A DNA stretch of 64,000 nt from Oscillospiraceae bacterium (GTDB lineage Bacteria; Bacillota; Clostridia; Oscillospirales; Ruminococcaceae). The position numbers and the translations under genes were made by a program. The DNA is taken from the NCBI GenBank assembly GCA_017541275.1, contig JAFXZM010000020.1:1-64000 (forward strand), given 5' to 3'. Below, piece after piece: positions 43,882-52,625 of this stretch. Numbering within the stretch: the stretch's first letter is position 1; every line of letters starts with the position of its first letter. Below the pieces are notes generated by a model. It did not search any database. It had not been told where the DNA came from and worked only from the letters and a program-made list of their open reading frames with translations.

Positions 43882-45038
43882 CACTCATTTTTCAGGCTGC
43901 GCTGCTTGGCAAGGAGTGCCTCAATCTTGTCATGCGGATTGATAACAGTCGTGATAGAAACATCGTGATTGATCGCGGCAATGAAATATGCGGCATACTT
44001 GGAGACATCGACCTCATGGAACCACTCGCGCTCCAGCAGAGCGGGCATGCGGTAAGTGAGGTTCGTGCCAAAGACGGCATCGAGCACGCCGTTTTTGTAG
44101 GCGTCATCGAACTGCTCAAGGCCGTGGGTAAAGAGGCCGTAGGTCGCATAGGCGATCGTGCGGGCGGCGCCGCGTGCCTTCAGATTCTCCGCGAGGTCGA
44201 GCATGGAGCCGCCGGACGCGATGATATCGTCCGCAACAAACACGGTCTTTCCCTCAACGGGATTGCCGAGATACTCATGCGCAACGATCGGGTTTTTGCC
44301 GTCCACGACCTTGGAGTAATCGCGGCGCTTATAAAACATGCCGAGATTGACGCCGAGCATGGTCGCATAGTACATATTTCTGCCGAGCGCACCCTCATCC
44401 GGGCTGATGACCATGAATTTTTCCGGCGACATATCGAGATCGGGGAAGGTTCTGAGCATGGTCTTGAGCACCTGATACGACGGAATGACATTGTCGATGC
44501 CCATGAGCGGCACAGCGTTATTGACGCGCGGGTCATGCGCATCGAAAGTGATGATATTGTTCACGCCCATCGCCTGAAGCTCCTGCAATGCGCAGGCACA
44601 GTCCAGCGATTCGCGGTAGTTTCTGCGGTGCTGTCTGCCGCCGTAGAGCAGCGGCATAATGATATTGAGGCGGTGCGCCTTGCCGGAGGCTGCCTGAATG
44701 ATACGCTTGAGATCCTGATAATGGTCGTCCGGCGACATAGAATTCACGCGGTCGAACATTTTGTAGGTGCAGCTATAGTTGCCGACGTCAATGACGATGA
44801 ACAGGTCAAGGCCGCGGACGGTAGACTTGATGAGGCCTTTGCCGTCGCCGGAGGCAAAGCGGGGGCATTCGCATTCGATCAGGTAGCTCTGATCGGGGAA
44901 GCCGTTTTCATTTGCCCAGCGGACAAGGTAGCTGTCGATTTTTTGTGCGAGCTGTTCGGCACCTGCCATGGCAATAATGCCGATCGGCGCAACGCTCTTT
45001 GTGTTCTTATACAGCGCATCGGTAGCAGCAGCAGTCAT
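43881..45038 (-). CDS. prs: Ribose-phosphate pyrophosphokinase
   Basis: Makes PRPP from ribose 5-phosphate and ATP for purine, pyrimidine, His and Trp synthesis. LLYGGRQHRRNYRES, NIITFDAHDPRV and the PRPP-binding FVADDIIASGGSMLD (about 268-282) are present. At 385 aa it is longer than the common ~315 aa enzyme and belongs to the extended form found in some clostridia. ATG 45038 is chosen because AAAGGA lies at a good distance; an ATG 12 bases earlier is inside that ribosome site. It follows ppa by 60 bases; pairing PRPP synthetase with pyrophosphatase makes metabolic sense, since PRPP consumption releases pyrophosphate. Confidence 0.95.
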   Translation of the reverse strand: MTAAATDALYKNTKSVAPIGIIAMAGAEQLAQKIDSYLVRWANENGFPDQSYLIECECPRFASGDGKGLIKSTVRGLDLFIVIDVGNYSCTYKMFDRVNSMSPDDHYQDLKRIIQAASGKAHRLNIIMPLLYGGRQHRRNYRESLDCACALQELQAMGVNNIITFDAHDPRVNNAVPLMGIDNVIPSYQVLKTMLRTFPDLDMSPEKFMVISPDEGALGRNMYYATMLGVNLGMFYKRRDYSKVVDGKNPIVAHEYLGNPVEGKTVFVADDIIASGGSMLDLAENLKARGAARTIAYATYGLFTHGLEQFDDAYKNGVLDAVFGTNLTYRMPALLEREWFHEVDVSKYAAYFIAAINHDVSITTVINPHDKIEALLAKQRSLKNE

Positions 45039-45098
45039 AATCTGAAACATCCTTTCACATCATCACATTTTCTATCCGGACAGGGAAACCCTGTTGCT

Positions 45099-45629
45099 TT
45101 ACTTGCAGAAGCACTCGATATAGCGGTCGATATCTGCGCGGATGATCTTTCTCGCCTCATTCGCATCGCCGAACTGATCGACGGCGGTTGATTTGCCCTC
45201 CAGCTCCTTGTAAACAGAGAAGAAATGGATCATTTCCTCGACGATATGGGGCGGGAGGTCGGCGATATCGGTATAGCTGTTGTAATTGGGGTCATCAAAG
45301 GGAATGGCGATAATTTTGTCGTCGCGGTGACCCTGATCGAGCATGCGAATGACGCCGATCGGATAGCAGCGAACCAGCGTCATGGGAAAGAGCGTTTCGG
45401 AGCAGAGCACCAGAACATCCAGCGGGTCATTGTCATCGGCATAGGTACGCGGAATCAGGCCGTAATTTGCGGGATAATGCGTAGAGGTATGCAGGATGCG
45501 GTCGAGCTTGATGAGCCCGGTCTCTTTATCCAGCTCATATTTATTTTTGCTTCCCTTCGGGATCTCGATCACGGCGACAAAGTCGTCCGGAGTAATGCGC
45601 TTGGGATTGATCTTGTGCCATATATTCAT
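45099..45629 (-). CDS. ppa: Inorganic pyrophosphatase, soluble family I
   Basis: Hydrolyses pyrophosphate to phosphate in the cytoplasm, pulling biosynthetic reactions forward. [22 protein letters not shown] holds active-site Glu and Lys; the family signature is [11 protein letters not shown] (about 64-74) with its three metal-binding Asp residues. 176 aa is typical. ATG 45629 follows AAGGAGG at 6 bases. First gene of a likely ppa-prs operon. Confidence 0.97.
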   Translation of the reverse strand: MNIWHKINPKRITPDDFVAVIEIPKGSKNKYELDKETGLIKLDRILHTSTHYPANYGLIPRTYADDNDPLDVLVLCSETLFPMTLVRCYPIGVIRMLDQGHRDDKIIAIPFDDPNYNSYTDIADLPPHIVEEMIHFFSVYKELEGKSTAVDQFGDANEARKIIRADIDRYIECFCK

Positions 45630-45682
45630 AGACAACCTCCTTCATTTCCGGTCCGATCGGCATAACGCAGCAATCTATTGTC

Positions 45683-45711
45683 AGTATAGCATAAAACGCC
45701 CCGAAAGTCAA
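45683..45711 (-). promoter_or_regulatory. Promoter of ppa-prs
   Basis: On the minus strand TTGACT (45706-45711), 17 bases, TATACT (45683-45688). Confidence 0.85.
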
Positions 45712-45916
45712 TCTGCTGTACGATTTTTGTGATTTTGTATGAATTCTTTTCCCGCAGGCACGAAATGTCTTTGAAAATCGGGCGCTGTGCGGAGAAACCG
45801 CTCCGAACGGACACAGCAGCATCATGGGAAGGGGGGCAGGAACGCAGGACAGCCCCGCTGCATATTCTGACAGTGAGCGCAGATCATGCAGCAAATCACA
45901 GAAAGGAGCCTGCGTC

Positions 45917-47110
45917 TTGTTTTCGGTTTTGCTTGCAGTAATCTATCTTTCCTATATCAGTCTCGGCCTGCCGGATTCGCTTCCGGGCGCGGCATGGCCG
46001 TCGATGCAGCAGACGCTTGGTGTCCCGATGTCCTGCGCGGGCGTACTGTCCGCCGTGATTTCGCTGAGCACGGTCTTTTCCGGGCTGATGGCAGACCGTC
46101 TGCTGCGAAGGTTCGGGACGGGGCCGGTCGCGGCAGGGAGCGTACTGCTGACGGCAGCGGCGATGTCGGGCTATTCGGCGGCGGGGCATTTCGTCACGCT
46201 CTGCATTCTGGCAGTCCCTTACGGGCTCGGAGCAGGCGCAGTCGATGCCGCACTGAATCACTACGTTGCCGTACATTATCCCGCACGGCACATGAGCTGG
46301 CTGCACTGCTTCTGGGGCATCGGTGCCGCCGCAAGCCCGTATATCATGAGCTTTCACCTGCGCCGCGGCGCAGACTGGCAGGGCGGCTACCGCACGGTCG
46401 CGGCGATTCAGCTTCTCCTGACCGTGATGCTGTTCTGTGCACTGCCGCTCTGGAAGCCGACAGCGCCGGAAACAGCGGCGGGTGCAAATGCATCAGCGGA
46501 GCACATTCCGCTGAAAAAGCTGCTGCGCCGGCGCGGCGTGCGGCGTGTGCTGCTGATGTTTTTTTGCAGCAGCGCATTTGAGAGCACGGCGGGACTCTGG
46601 GCGAGCAGCTTTCTGGTGACATCGCGCGGCCTGCGGGCAGAAACGGCGGCGCAGTTTGCCTCCTGCTATTATATCGGCATAACGGCGGGACGGCTGGCAG
46701 GCGGCTTTTTCGCAGACCGTCTGGGTGATCTGCGGATGATCCGCATAGGGCTCTGCGGAGCGGCCGCAGGGACGGCACTGCTTCTTGCGCCGCATTCCTC
46801 TGCGCTGGCCTGCTGCGGCCTGATCGTGACGGGCTTCGGAGCGGCGCCGGTCTATCCCTGCCTGCTGCACCGCACGCCCGCGGCCTTTCCGGGGCATCAG
46901 GCGCAGCAGATGATCGGGCTTCAGATCGCGGCCGCATACACCGGCACGACGGTCATGCCCGCACTGGCCGGACGGCTTGCCGCCTGCGGGTGCATGAGAT
47001 ATCTCCCGGCGGTGCTGACAGCATTTCCGGTGCTGCTGCTGTGCATGACGCTTCGTCCGGCGGCAGAGCAGCAGCCCTCAGCAGATACGGATTGCTCTGG
47101 CGAGCTTTGA
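45917..47110 (+). CDS. Major facilitator superfamily transporter
   Basis: Membrane permease with about 12 helices. The N terminus YISLGLPDSLPGAAWPSM is typical of the sugar/multidrug MFS subfamily that includes FucP-like proteins, and the helix 2-3 loop has GLMADRLLRRFG. The substrate cannot be inferred. No ATG fits; TTG 45917 lies 8 bases behind AGAAAGGAG and gives a normal 397 aa product, so TTG is proposed as start. The frame is open upstream to 45824 but encodes nothing membrane-like. The 3' end overlaps the convergent CYTH gene by 33 bases. Confidence 0.85.
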   Translation: MFSVLLAVIYLSYISLGLPDSLPGAAWPSMQQTLGVPMSCAGVLSAVISLSTVFSGLMADRLLRRFGTGPVAAGSVLLTAAAMSGYSAAGHFVTLCILAVPYGLGAGAVDAALNHYVAVHYPARHMSWLHCFWGIGAAASPYIMSFHLRRGADWQGGYRTVAAIQLLLTVMLFCALPLWKPTAPETAAGANASAEHIPLKKLLRRRGVRRVLLMFFCSSAFESTAGLWASSFLVTSRGLRAETAAQFASCYYIGITAGRLAGGFFADRLGDLRMIRIGLCGAAAGTALLLAPHSSALACCGLIVTGFGAAPVYPCLLHRTPAAFPGHQAQQMIGLQIAAAYTGTTVMPALAGRLAACGCMRYLPAVLTAFPVLLLCMTLRPAAEQQPSADTDCSGEL

Positions 47111-47683
47111 GAGCGGCTGCGGCACGAGCGAAAACCTTGTCTGAAGCTGCTCCGCGAATGCACGGAAGGCCTCTGCGTCGCCGCTTTTGAATTCCAGCTC
47201 CAGCTCCTCAAATTCCTGCATTCGCTCCGCATTGCCGAGCTTTCCGACATCAACAGCGAATTCCGCTGTGAACGGCGCGGGCACATCAAATGCAAGCAGC
47301 CAGCAGTTCCGGATGAAGTCGGTTTTTGCCGTCACCCGGAGCTGCTGCTCTGCAAGCAGCAGACAGAGGTCACGGGGCGCACCGGCATCGGGGAGCCTTT
47401 GCAGCCCCTCCCGGATTGCAGCAGCCTCGGTCTCATATTCCTCTCTGAGTGCCTGTGCGCCGTCCTTCTGCACATTCCGCTTCATGCAGCAGACTGTCCT
47501 TCCGTTTTCGCGCCGGAGCCGGAGTGCCGCACCGAGCCGCCGTGCAAGCCCGTCGGGCGTATCGTAGTATTCCGCAGCCATATGCAGAATTTCGTGTGAC
47601 TGCCGCGCCTCCGAGCTGCGGAGGAAATCGGCCAGCGCCGCCAGTGTTTCCCGCGGAATCAGCCATTTATATTCAAGCTCCAT
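47078..47683 (-). CDS. CYTH domain protein
   Basis: Member of the CYTH (CyaB/thiamine triphosphatase) superfamily. The signature ExExK is at the very start (ELEYK, residues 2-6); LRLRRENGRTVCCMKRN supplies the basic strand residues, and ELELEFKSGD near residue 160 the later acidic strand. Such proteins bind triphosphates and metal, acting as tripolyphosphatase, thiamine triphosphatase or adenylyl cyclase; which applies is unknown. ATG follows GAGGTGA. It is the last gene of the nine-gene minus-strand run and begins 9 bases after the Ala/Pro-rich membrane protein gene. Link to nucleotide chemistry is of interest given the deaminase and MNT genes at the other end. Confidence 0.87.
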   Translation of the reverse strand: MELEYKWLIPRETLAALADFLRSSEARQSHEILHMAAEYYDTPDGLARRLGAALRLRRENGRTVCCMKRNVQKDGAQALREEYETEAAAIREGLQRLPDAGAPRDLCLLLAEQQLRVTAKTDFIRNCWLLAFDVPAPFTAEFAVDVGKLGNAERMQEFEELELEFKSGDAEAFRAFAEQLQTRFSLVPQPLSKLARAIRIC

Positions 47684-47692
47684 ATTTTCACC

Positions 47693-48601
47693 TCAGTGCT
47701 TAATCAGTGCGCGAATCAGACCGAGCACGCCGGCCACACATATGACCGCAAAAACGACCATTCCCGCCTGAAAACCGGTCAGTGCAGCAGAACCGATCAG
47801 CAGAACCGAATACACGCCCCTGACGGTCTTCTTATGATCTTCGTCATCAAAAAATACGCCAAAAAGGGAAGCCATCATCGGGAAGAGCGTGATTGCCATA
47901 TATAGCAGCTCAAACGGCGGCTCCAGCTTCTGATAGCCGGTCTCCTTCATGGTATAGCAATACATAAACAGAAAGATCACATATGCCGCGCCGCTCAGAA
48001 TTTTGGCCGGCGTTTTTTTGAACCATGAAATCAGGACACCGAAATTGATGATGCCGAAGACCATCAGGCCGGCATTATGTTCGTTTACGACATCTGCGAG
48101 GTATAAAACAATCATCGCAGCAATGCCCAGCCCGACCGCAGCGCCAAGCGGGAACGGCTTTTTCTGCGGCTGTTCGGTACTTCGCTTTGCTATGGCCGCT
48201 TTCAGATCATCAGACTTCGGCTTCTGCGGTGCCGGAGCGCTTTCCGCGGCGAGCTTCTGTATGACGGGTGCTGCGGCGGGCGTCACCGCCGGTTCTTCAG
48301 CCTTCAGCGGCACAGCAGGCGGCGCGGGAGCTGTCTGCACGGGCGCAGCCTTCGGCGCAGTATGAATCACAAGCTGCTCCGTTTTTTTTGCGGGCGTATT
48401 GGCCGTGCCGGAAAAGCGGAGCGCCGAACCCGATGCAGGCGCAGTTTCCTGCGGTGCGGCTGTCTGCCCGCCAAAATTCATATGCAGCTCCGGCGGCGGC
48501 GCAGGCTGCTCCGCATACATTTCTTCCCGCAGTGCGGCATAATGCAGCTCTGCCTGCTCCTGCGCACTGAGCCGGAAGCAGGTTTGTATTTTCCGTTTCA
48601 T
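47693..48601 (-). CDS. Ala/Pro-rich membrane protein with shared N-terminal module
   Basis: Not recognised. Residues 1-32 (KRKIQTCFRLSAQEQAELHY) are a version of the module found in the next four genes upstream. A low-complexity Ala/Pro/Glu linker (about 33-150) leads to six or so hydrophobic helices (about 152-300), so the N terminus is probably cytoplasmic with a membrane anchor at the C terminus. There is no signal peptide. The start ATG follows CAGGGTGA. It begins 16 bases after the DUF6273-like gene, so is likely in the same transcript. A role as membrane platform for the soluble members is a guess. Confidence 0.75.
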   Translation of the reverse strand: MKRKIQTCFRLSAQEQAELHYAALREEMYAEQPAPPPELHMNFGGQTAAPQETAPASGSALRFSGTANTPAKKTEQLVIHTAPKAAPVQTAPAPPAVPLKAEEPAVTPAAAPVIQKLAAESAPAPQKPKSDDLKAAIAKRSTEQPQKKPFPLGAAVGLGIAAMIVLYLADVVNEHNAGLMVFGIINFGVLISWFKKTPAKILSGAAYVIFLFMYCYTMKETGYQKLEPPFELLYMAITLFPMMASLFGVFFDDEDHKKTVRGVYSVLLIGSAALTGFQAGMVVFAVICVAGVLGLIRALIKH

Positions 48602-48617
48602 ATGTCACCCTGTTTTC

Positions 48618-49274
48618 TCAGATTTTCACCATAATCACCGGCCGGACGCCGTAGGAACTGTAGTCCTGGCCTGCACCGGTTATGCCGATGCCGCCGTCAG
48701 AAAAAACAACTGCGGCTCTGTTCCAGCGATCATCCTCCGAAAGCAGCCACCACCATGACCCGCATGCAAGAATATCCGGCGATAAAGCCTCGGCATCCTT
48801 TCGCTTCAGAAGCTGGACAAACATTCTGAAATCCGGCCAGAACACCTCGCAGATCTGCGCTTTTTCCGCAGGGCTGAACGACTGATAAAAGTCCGTATTC
48901 AGCCATTGCAGCGCTTCCTGATACGGCATTGTACAGACACATTGTGTGCAGAGCAGCGTCAGCATATTCCCCTGTATCCGGATGATGTTCCATTCATATG
49001 CACCGAACGGGACGATATCGCCGACCGCAGCGGCATTCTGTGCGGGCTGCGGCACGGACTTCGCCGGGTGAAGCTGCCGCGCAACGGCCTGTTTCAGTTC
49101 TTCATGCTCGGCTCGCAGGGTATCATAAGCCTCCCTCAGCTCTGCGAATTCTGCACGAAGGCCGGCGAACGCCGCCGGCAGAGACTCCCAGACATTGACC
49201 AGCTCTGCGGAATCCTGTAATTGCTTGCGCTCCTGTTCATTCAGCGGAAAAAAAGAATGAATCTTGTAATCCAT
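48618..49274 (-). CDS. DUF6273-like protein with shared N-terminal module
   Basis: Cytoplasmic protein of unknown role. The N terminus KIHSFFPLNEQERKQLQDSA is the shared module, followed by a coiled-coil-like helix (about 35-70). The C-terminal ~130 residues resemble DUF6273 in their ends: GDIVPFGAYEWNII at the start and the closing WWLLSEDDRWNRAAVVFSDGG ... YSSYGVRPVIMVKI, where the Tyr-Gly-Val-Arg-Pro ending is characteristic. That fold is distantly like the C-type-lectin/FGE fold. No signal peptide. ATG 49274 follows GAGG. It lies 57 bases after an RCC1 gene. Confidence 0.78.
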   Translation of the reverse strand: MDYKIHSFFPLNEQERKQLQDSAELVNVWESLPAAFAGLRAEFAELREAYDTLRAEHEELKQAVARQLHPAKSVPQPAQNAAAVGDIVPFGAYEWNIIRIQGNMLTLLCTQCVCTMPYQEALQWLNTDFYQSFSPAEKAQICEVFWPDFRMFVQLLKRKDAEALSPDILACGSWWWLLSEDDRWNRAAVVFSDGGIGITGAGQDYSSYGVRPVIMVKI

Positions 49275-49331
49275 ACCGTACCTCACTCTATGAAACTGAT
49301 ATTGAAAGAATCTTCGGCAATTTCATGCAGA

Positions 49332-50408
49332 TTAAAACAGCTTCCATTCGGAAACATTGCACTGCCCGGCGGAATTATCGCCGGCGGCGCAGACGGAGCC
49401 GTCACGGCAGACCGCAACGGTATGCTTCTCGCCGGCGACGACCGCGATCACATCCGACCAGCCGTACACATTGCACTGCCCGCTGCTGTTATCCCCGACG
49501 GCAACGACAGTGCCGTCCGTGCGCAGCCCGACGGTATGCCGGGCGCCGGCAGACACCGCAACGATCTTCTGCCATTTTTCCACATTGCAGCGCCCGTCGC
49601 TGTTGGCTCCGATTGCAAGCACGGTGCCGTCCGAGCAAAGCCCGACGGTATGGCCGAGCCCGGCGGAAATGCCCGCGATATGCCGCCATTTCTGCACATT
49701 GCACTGCCCGTAATTATTTTCTCCGGTCGAGAGAACGACGCCGTCGCGGCACAGCGCAACGGTAAACCGGCTGCCCGCAGCAATCTGCGTCACATTGCGC
49801 CAGCCGCTGACCTCGCACTGTTTTTTGTCATTTTTACCGGCAGCGCGCACGGTACCGTTTGTACAGAGGCCGACCGTGTGCATATAGCCGACCGCAATCG
49901 CAGAGATATTCGACCAGTGCGAAACATTGCACTGCCCGTAGCCGTTGCCGCCGGCGGTCAGCAGCGTGCCGTCCGCGCGCAGCAGAAAAACCGAGCTGAT
50001 CTTTGATACCTCAAAAGCCCGAAGATTTCTCCAGTCCGCATCGGAAAAGAGTTTATTGTATTCCTTGCCCGCGAGCAGAACCGTACCGGTCATGCAGACT
50101 GCAAAGGTATGCTTGAAGCCCGCGCCGATGACCGGCGAAAGCCTGCGCACATCGCGCTGCTCCGAGCCGATGAGCTGCTGCTGAAGCGCGTTGTATGCCT
50201 CCCAGAGCCGCACATGGTTTTCCTTCAGAATTTTAAGCTCCTGCTTGGTTTTCAGGTAGTCCTCACAGAGCGCGTCAAATTCCGATTTGAGCAGCTTGAA
50301 TTCCTCCGGCATCCGTGCAAGGAGCGCCTCCCGGGCAGCCTCCTGTCTGAGCTGCCGCTTTTCCTCACGGCTCAGCGGACAGCAGGTCGTGATGATTCGT
50401 TTGTTCAT
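49332..50408 (-). CDS. RCC1-repeat beta-propeller protein A with shared N-terminal module
   Basis: Intracellular protein with N-terminal module (RIITTCCPLSREEKRQLRQ), a long helix containing MPEEFKLLKSEFDALCEDYL (about 33-75), and seven RCC1-type blades of about 38 residues (HTVGLCTNGTVRAAG type). The final blade GSVCAAGDNSAGQCNVSEWKLF is incomplete and is probably closed by SPVIGAGFKHTFAVCMTG before the first full repeat, as in a velcro-closed propeller. RCC1 propellers serve as protein-binding scaffolds; no catalytic residues are visible. Start ATG 50408 is preferred over 50417, which sits on the ribosome site. Repeats here are well diverged, unlike paralogue C. Confidence 0.82.
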   Translation of the reverse strand: MNKRIITTCCPLSREEKRQLRQEAAREALLARMPEEFKLLKSEFDALCEDYLKTKQELKILKENHVRLWEAYNALQQQLIGSEQRDVRRLSPVIGAGFKHTFAVCMTGTVLLAGKEYNKLFSDADWRNLRAFEVSKISSVFLLRADGTLLTAGGNGYGQCNVSHWSNISAIAVGYMHTVGLCTNGTVRAAGKNDKKQCEVSGWRNVTQIAAGSRFTVALCRDGVVLSTGENNYGQCNVQKWRHIAGISAGLGHTVGLCSDGTVLAIGANSDGRCNVEKWQKIVAVSAGARHTVGLRTDGTVVAVGDNSSGQCNVYGWSDVIAVVAGEKHTVAVCRDGSVCAAGDNSAGQCNVSEWKLF

Positions 50409-50430
50409 ATTTTTCATTCCTGACCGAGCT

Positions 50431-51588
50431 TTATTTCAGCGCTTTCAGGCCGAGCGTGAAGCTGTTTCCCGCTGCAATCGCGATCACATCTTTCCAGAAA
50501 GATACGCTGCATTCTCCCGAAAGATCATGCCTCTCAGCAGCAATGACTGTCCCGTCTTTCCGCAGACCGACTGTATGGCGTGAGCCTGCCGCAATCGCTG
50601 TGATGCCCTTCCATTGCGCGATGTACTCCTTATCAATAGCATCCTGACCGGCTGCTGCGGCCGTACCGTCCTTCCGCAATTCGACGGTATGCTCTGCTCC
50701 GGCAGCAATCGCGATGATATCGCGCCATGCGCCTGTTTCGCACTGCCCCGCTTGATTGTCCCCGACAGCAATAACCGTGCCGTCGCCGCGCAGCCCGACG
50801 GCATGACGGCCGCCTGCTGCGATCGCCGTGATGCCGCTCCATTCCTGAACCCCGGACACGCCGGATTTGTCAATCCCCGCAAAACGGACTGTACCGTCCT
50901 TTCGCAGACCCAGAACGTATTGTCCGCCGGCCGAAACAGCCGTAATATCGTTCCATTGGTGAACTTCCTGTCTCATTTTGGGCGGCAGTCCGGCAATCAT
51001 GATCTTTCCGTCCCTGCGAAGGCCGATTGTCATGTCAAAACCGGCCGCGATCGAAACAATATCGCGCCATGCAGACACATTGCATTCACCGATGTAATTT
51101 TTTCCCGCAGCAGCGGCTGTCCCGTCCTTCCGCAGCCCGACGGCGTGATGATCGCCCGCCGCAATCGCCGTGATATCTGTCCATGTTTGCAGCTCACGCT
51201 TCATTGCTTCGCTGTCTCCGATCATTGCGGGCTTTCCTGTCAGAATGACCTTTGTGCGGTACTGCGGTACTGCGGACACACCGTTTTCCGCCGTTTGCAG
51301 CTTCCGCATGATTTCTTCTTCCCTGCGCTTCAGCAGTACCGCGAGTTCTTCCTGAAGCTGCCTGTACGCTTCCGCATCATTCCGCTGATCGGGCGTTTTT
51401 CCTGTCCGTTCCCTGAGCTCCTGCTTCGTTTTCAGGTAGTCCTCACAGAGCGCGTCAAATTCCGATTTCAGCAGCCGGAATTCCTCCGGCATCCGTTCAA
51501 AAAGCGCCTCCCGGGCAGCCTCCTGCTTCAGCCGCCGCTTTTCCTCACGGCTCAGCGGAAAGCAGGTCGTGATTGTTTGTTTTTTCAT
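50431..51588 (-). CDS. RCC1-repeat beta-propeller protein B with shared N-terminal module
   Basis: Paralogue of the preceding protein in layout. Residues 1-60 (TITTCFPLSREEKRRLKQ, MPEEFRLLKSEFDALCEDYL) are almost the same as in protein A, and the first 160 bases of coding DNA differ at only about 15 positions. A longer coiled coil with LKRREEEIMRKLQ (about 60-110) precedes seven RCC1-type blades (TAIAAGDHHAVGLRKDG type). ATG 51588 overlaps the stop of gene C as ATGA, so translation is coupled. No signal peptide or membrane segment. Binding function only, by inference. Confidence 0.82.
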   Translation of the reverse strand: MKKQTITTCFPLSREEKRRLKQEAAREALFERMPEEFRLLKSEFDALCEDYLKTKQELRERTGKTPDQRNDAEAYRQLQEELAVLLKRREEEIMRKLQTAENGVSAVPQYRTKVILTGKPAMIGDSEAMKRELQTWTDITAIAAGDHHAVGLRKDGTAAAAGKNYIGECNVSAWRDIVSIAAGFDMTIGLRRDGKIMIAGLPPKMRQEVHQWNDITAVSAGGQYVLGLRKDGTVRFAGIDKSGVSGVQEWSGITAIAAGGRHAVGLRGDGTVIAVGDNQAGQCETGAWRDIIAIAAGAEHTVELRKDGTAAAAGQDAIDKEYIAQWKGITAIAAGSRHTVGLRKDGTVIAAERHDLSGECSVSFWKDVIAIAAGNSFTLGLKALK

Positions 51589-52622
51589 GTTGAAACCTTT
51601 ATCTGTTTTGTGACCTTCAAGCCGACAGTATGCCCGCTTCCCGCTGATACTGCAACAATGTCTTTCCACTCAGAAACATCCCAAGGAACTTTCTCATTTT
51701 CTCCGACAACTGCGACTGTACCGTCCTTTCGCAAGCCGACAGTATGATACTTTCCGGCTGAGACTGCGACGATATCTTTCCAGTCAGAAACATTGCATTT
51801 ACTGACATTATTTCGTCCGGCAGCTACAACTGTACCGTCCTTTCGCAAGCCGACAGTATGAAAATCTCCCGCGGATACTGCAACAATGTCTTTCCAGTCA
51901 GAAACATTGCATTGACCGACATTATTTCGTCCGGCTGCTACAACTGTACCGTCTTTCCGCAAGCCGACAGTATGAAACGCTCCCGCGGATACTGCAACAA
52001 TGTCTTTCCAATCAGAAACACTGCATTGACCATCATCATTCCAACCAACTGCTACAACTGTACCGTTTCTTCGCAGACCAACAGTATGAGAACCCCCCGC
52101 TGATATTGCAACGATATCTTTCCAATCAGAAACACTGCATGGACCATCATCATTCCAACCAACTGCTACAACTGTACCGTCCTTTCGCAGTCCGACAGTG
52201 TGAGATAATCCCGCTGATATGGCAATGACATCTTTCCAATCAGAAACAATGCATTGACCATCATCATTCCAGCCAACTGCTACAACTGTACCGTCTTTTC
52301 GCAAGCCGACAGTATGCATTCCTCCCGCGGATACTGCAACAATGTCTTTCCAGTCAGAAACATTGCATTGACTGTCGTAATTATTACCGACTGCTACAAC
52401 TTCTCTGGTAAACGTATACGGGATGCTGTCAATAAACTGTTCTGCATCATGCAGTTTCACATGTACTGTTTCCAGCTCACGCTTCATCTGCTCATGCTCC
52501 GCATGCAATTTCCGGAACTGCTCCGGCAGTGTTTCGAGAAACAGCGCATCCGCGAATTGCTTTTGCAGCGCCGATTTTTCCGCTTCATCCAGTGCAAAAA
52601 GCGTCACAACCTTCTTTCCCAT
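51585..52622 (-). CDS. RCC1-repeat beta-propeller protein C with near-identical blades
   Basis: The N terminus KKVVTLFALDEAEKSALQKQ is a divergent copy of the shared module, followed by a helix with LPEQFRKLHAEHEQMKREL (about 30-55). Seven blades of 38 residues follow; the consensus is VSDWKDIVAVSAG, xHTVGLRKDG, TVVAVGWNDDG. Most blades differ by only a few residues, and the DNA forms a 114-bp tandem array. The gene is visibly more A+T rich than its neighbours, suggesting recent expansion or acquisition of the array. It begins 3 bases after the HEPN gene and overlaps RCC1 B, so it is in the middle of the operon. Confidence 0.83.
   Translation of the reverse strand: MGKKVVTLFALDEAEKSALQKQFADALFLETLPEQFRKLHAEHEQMKRELETVHVKLHDAEQFIDSIPYTFTREVVAVGNNYDSQCNVSDWKDIVAVSAGGMHTVGLRKDGTVVAVGWNDDGQCIVSDWKDVIAISAGLSHTVGLRKDGTVVAVGWNDDGPCSVSDWKDIVAISAGGSHTVGLRRNGTVVAVGWNDDGQCSVSDWKDIVAVSAGAFHTVGLRKDGTVVAAGRNNVGQCNVSDWKDIVAVSAGDFHTVGLRKDGTVVAAGRNNVSKCNVSDWKDIVAVSAGKYHTVGLRKDGTVAVVGENEKVPWDVSEWKDIVAVSAGSGHTVGLKVTKQIKVST
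51620..52395. repeat. 114-bp tandem repeats encoding RCC1 blades
   Basis: About seven head-to-tail units of 114 bases (38 codons) inside RCC1 gene C. Units share long identical blocks, for example GACAGTATG at the same phase in successive units and ACTGTACCGTC. Similarity is highest among the middle units. This is an intragenic coding repeat, not a CRISPR. Confidence 0.85.
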
Positions 52623-52625
52623 TGT

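Noticed and set aside
48618..49274. Target protein of a diversity-generating retroelement (lectin-like fold)
   Set aside because: No reverse transcriptase, template repeat or adenine-specific variation is visible in the window.
51620..52395. Regular repeats that could suggest a CRISPR array
   Set aside because: The units are 114 bases, in frame, and encode RCC1 blades; there are no unique spacers or cas genes.
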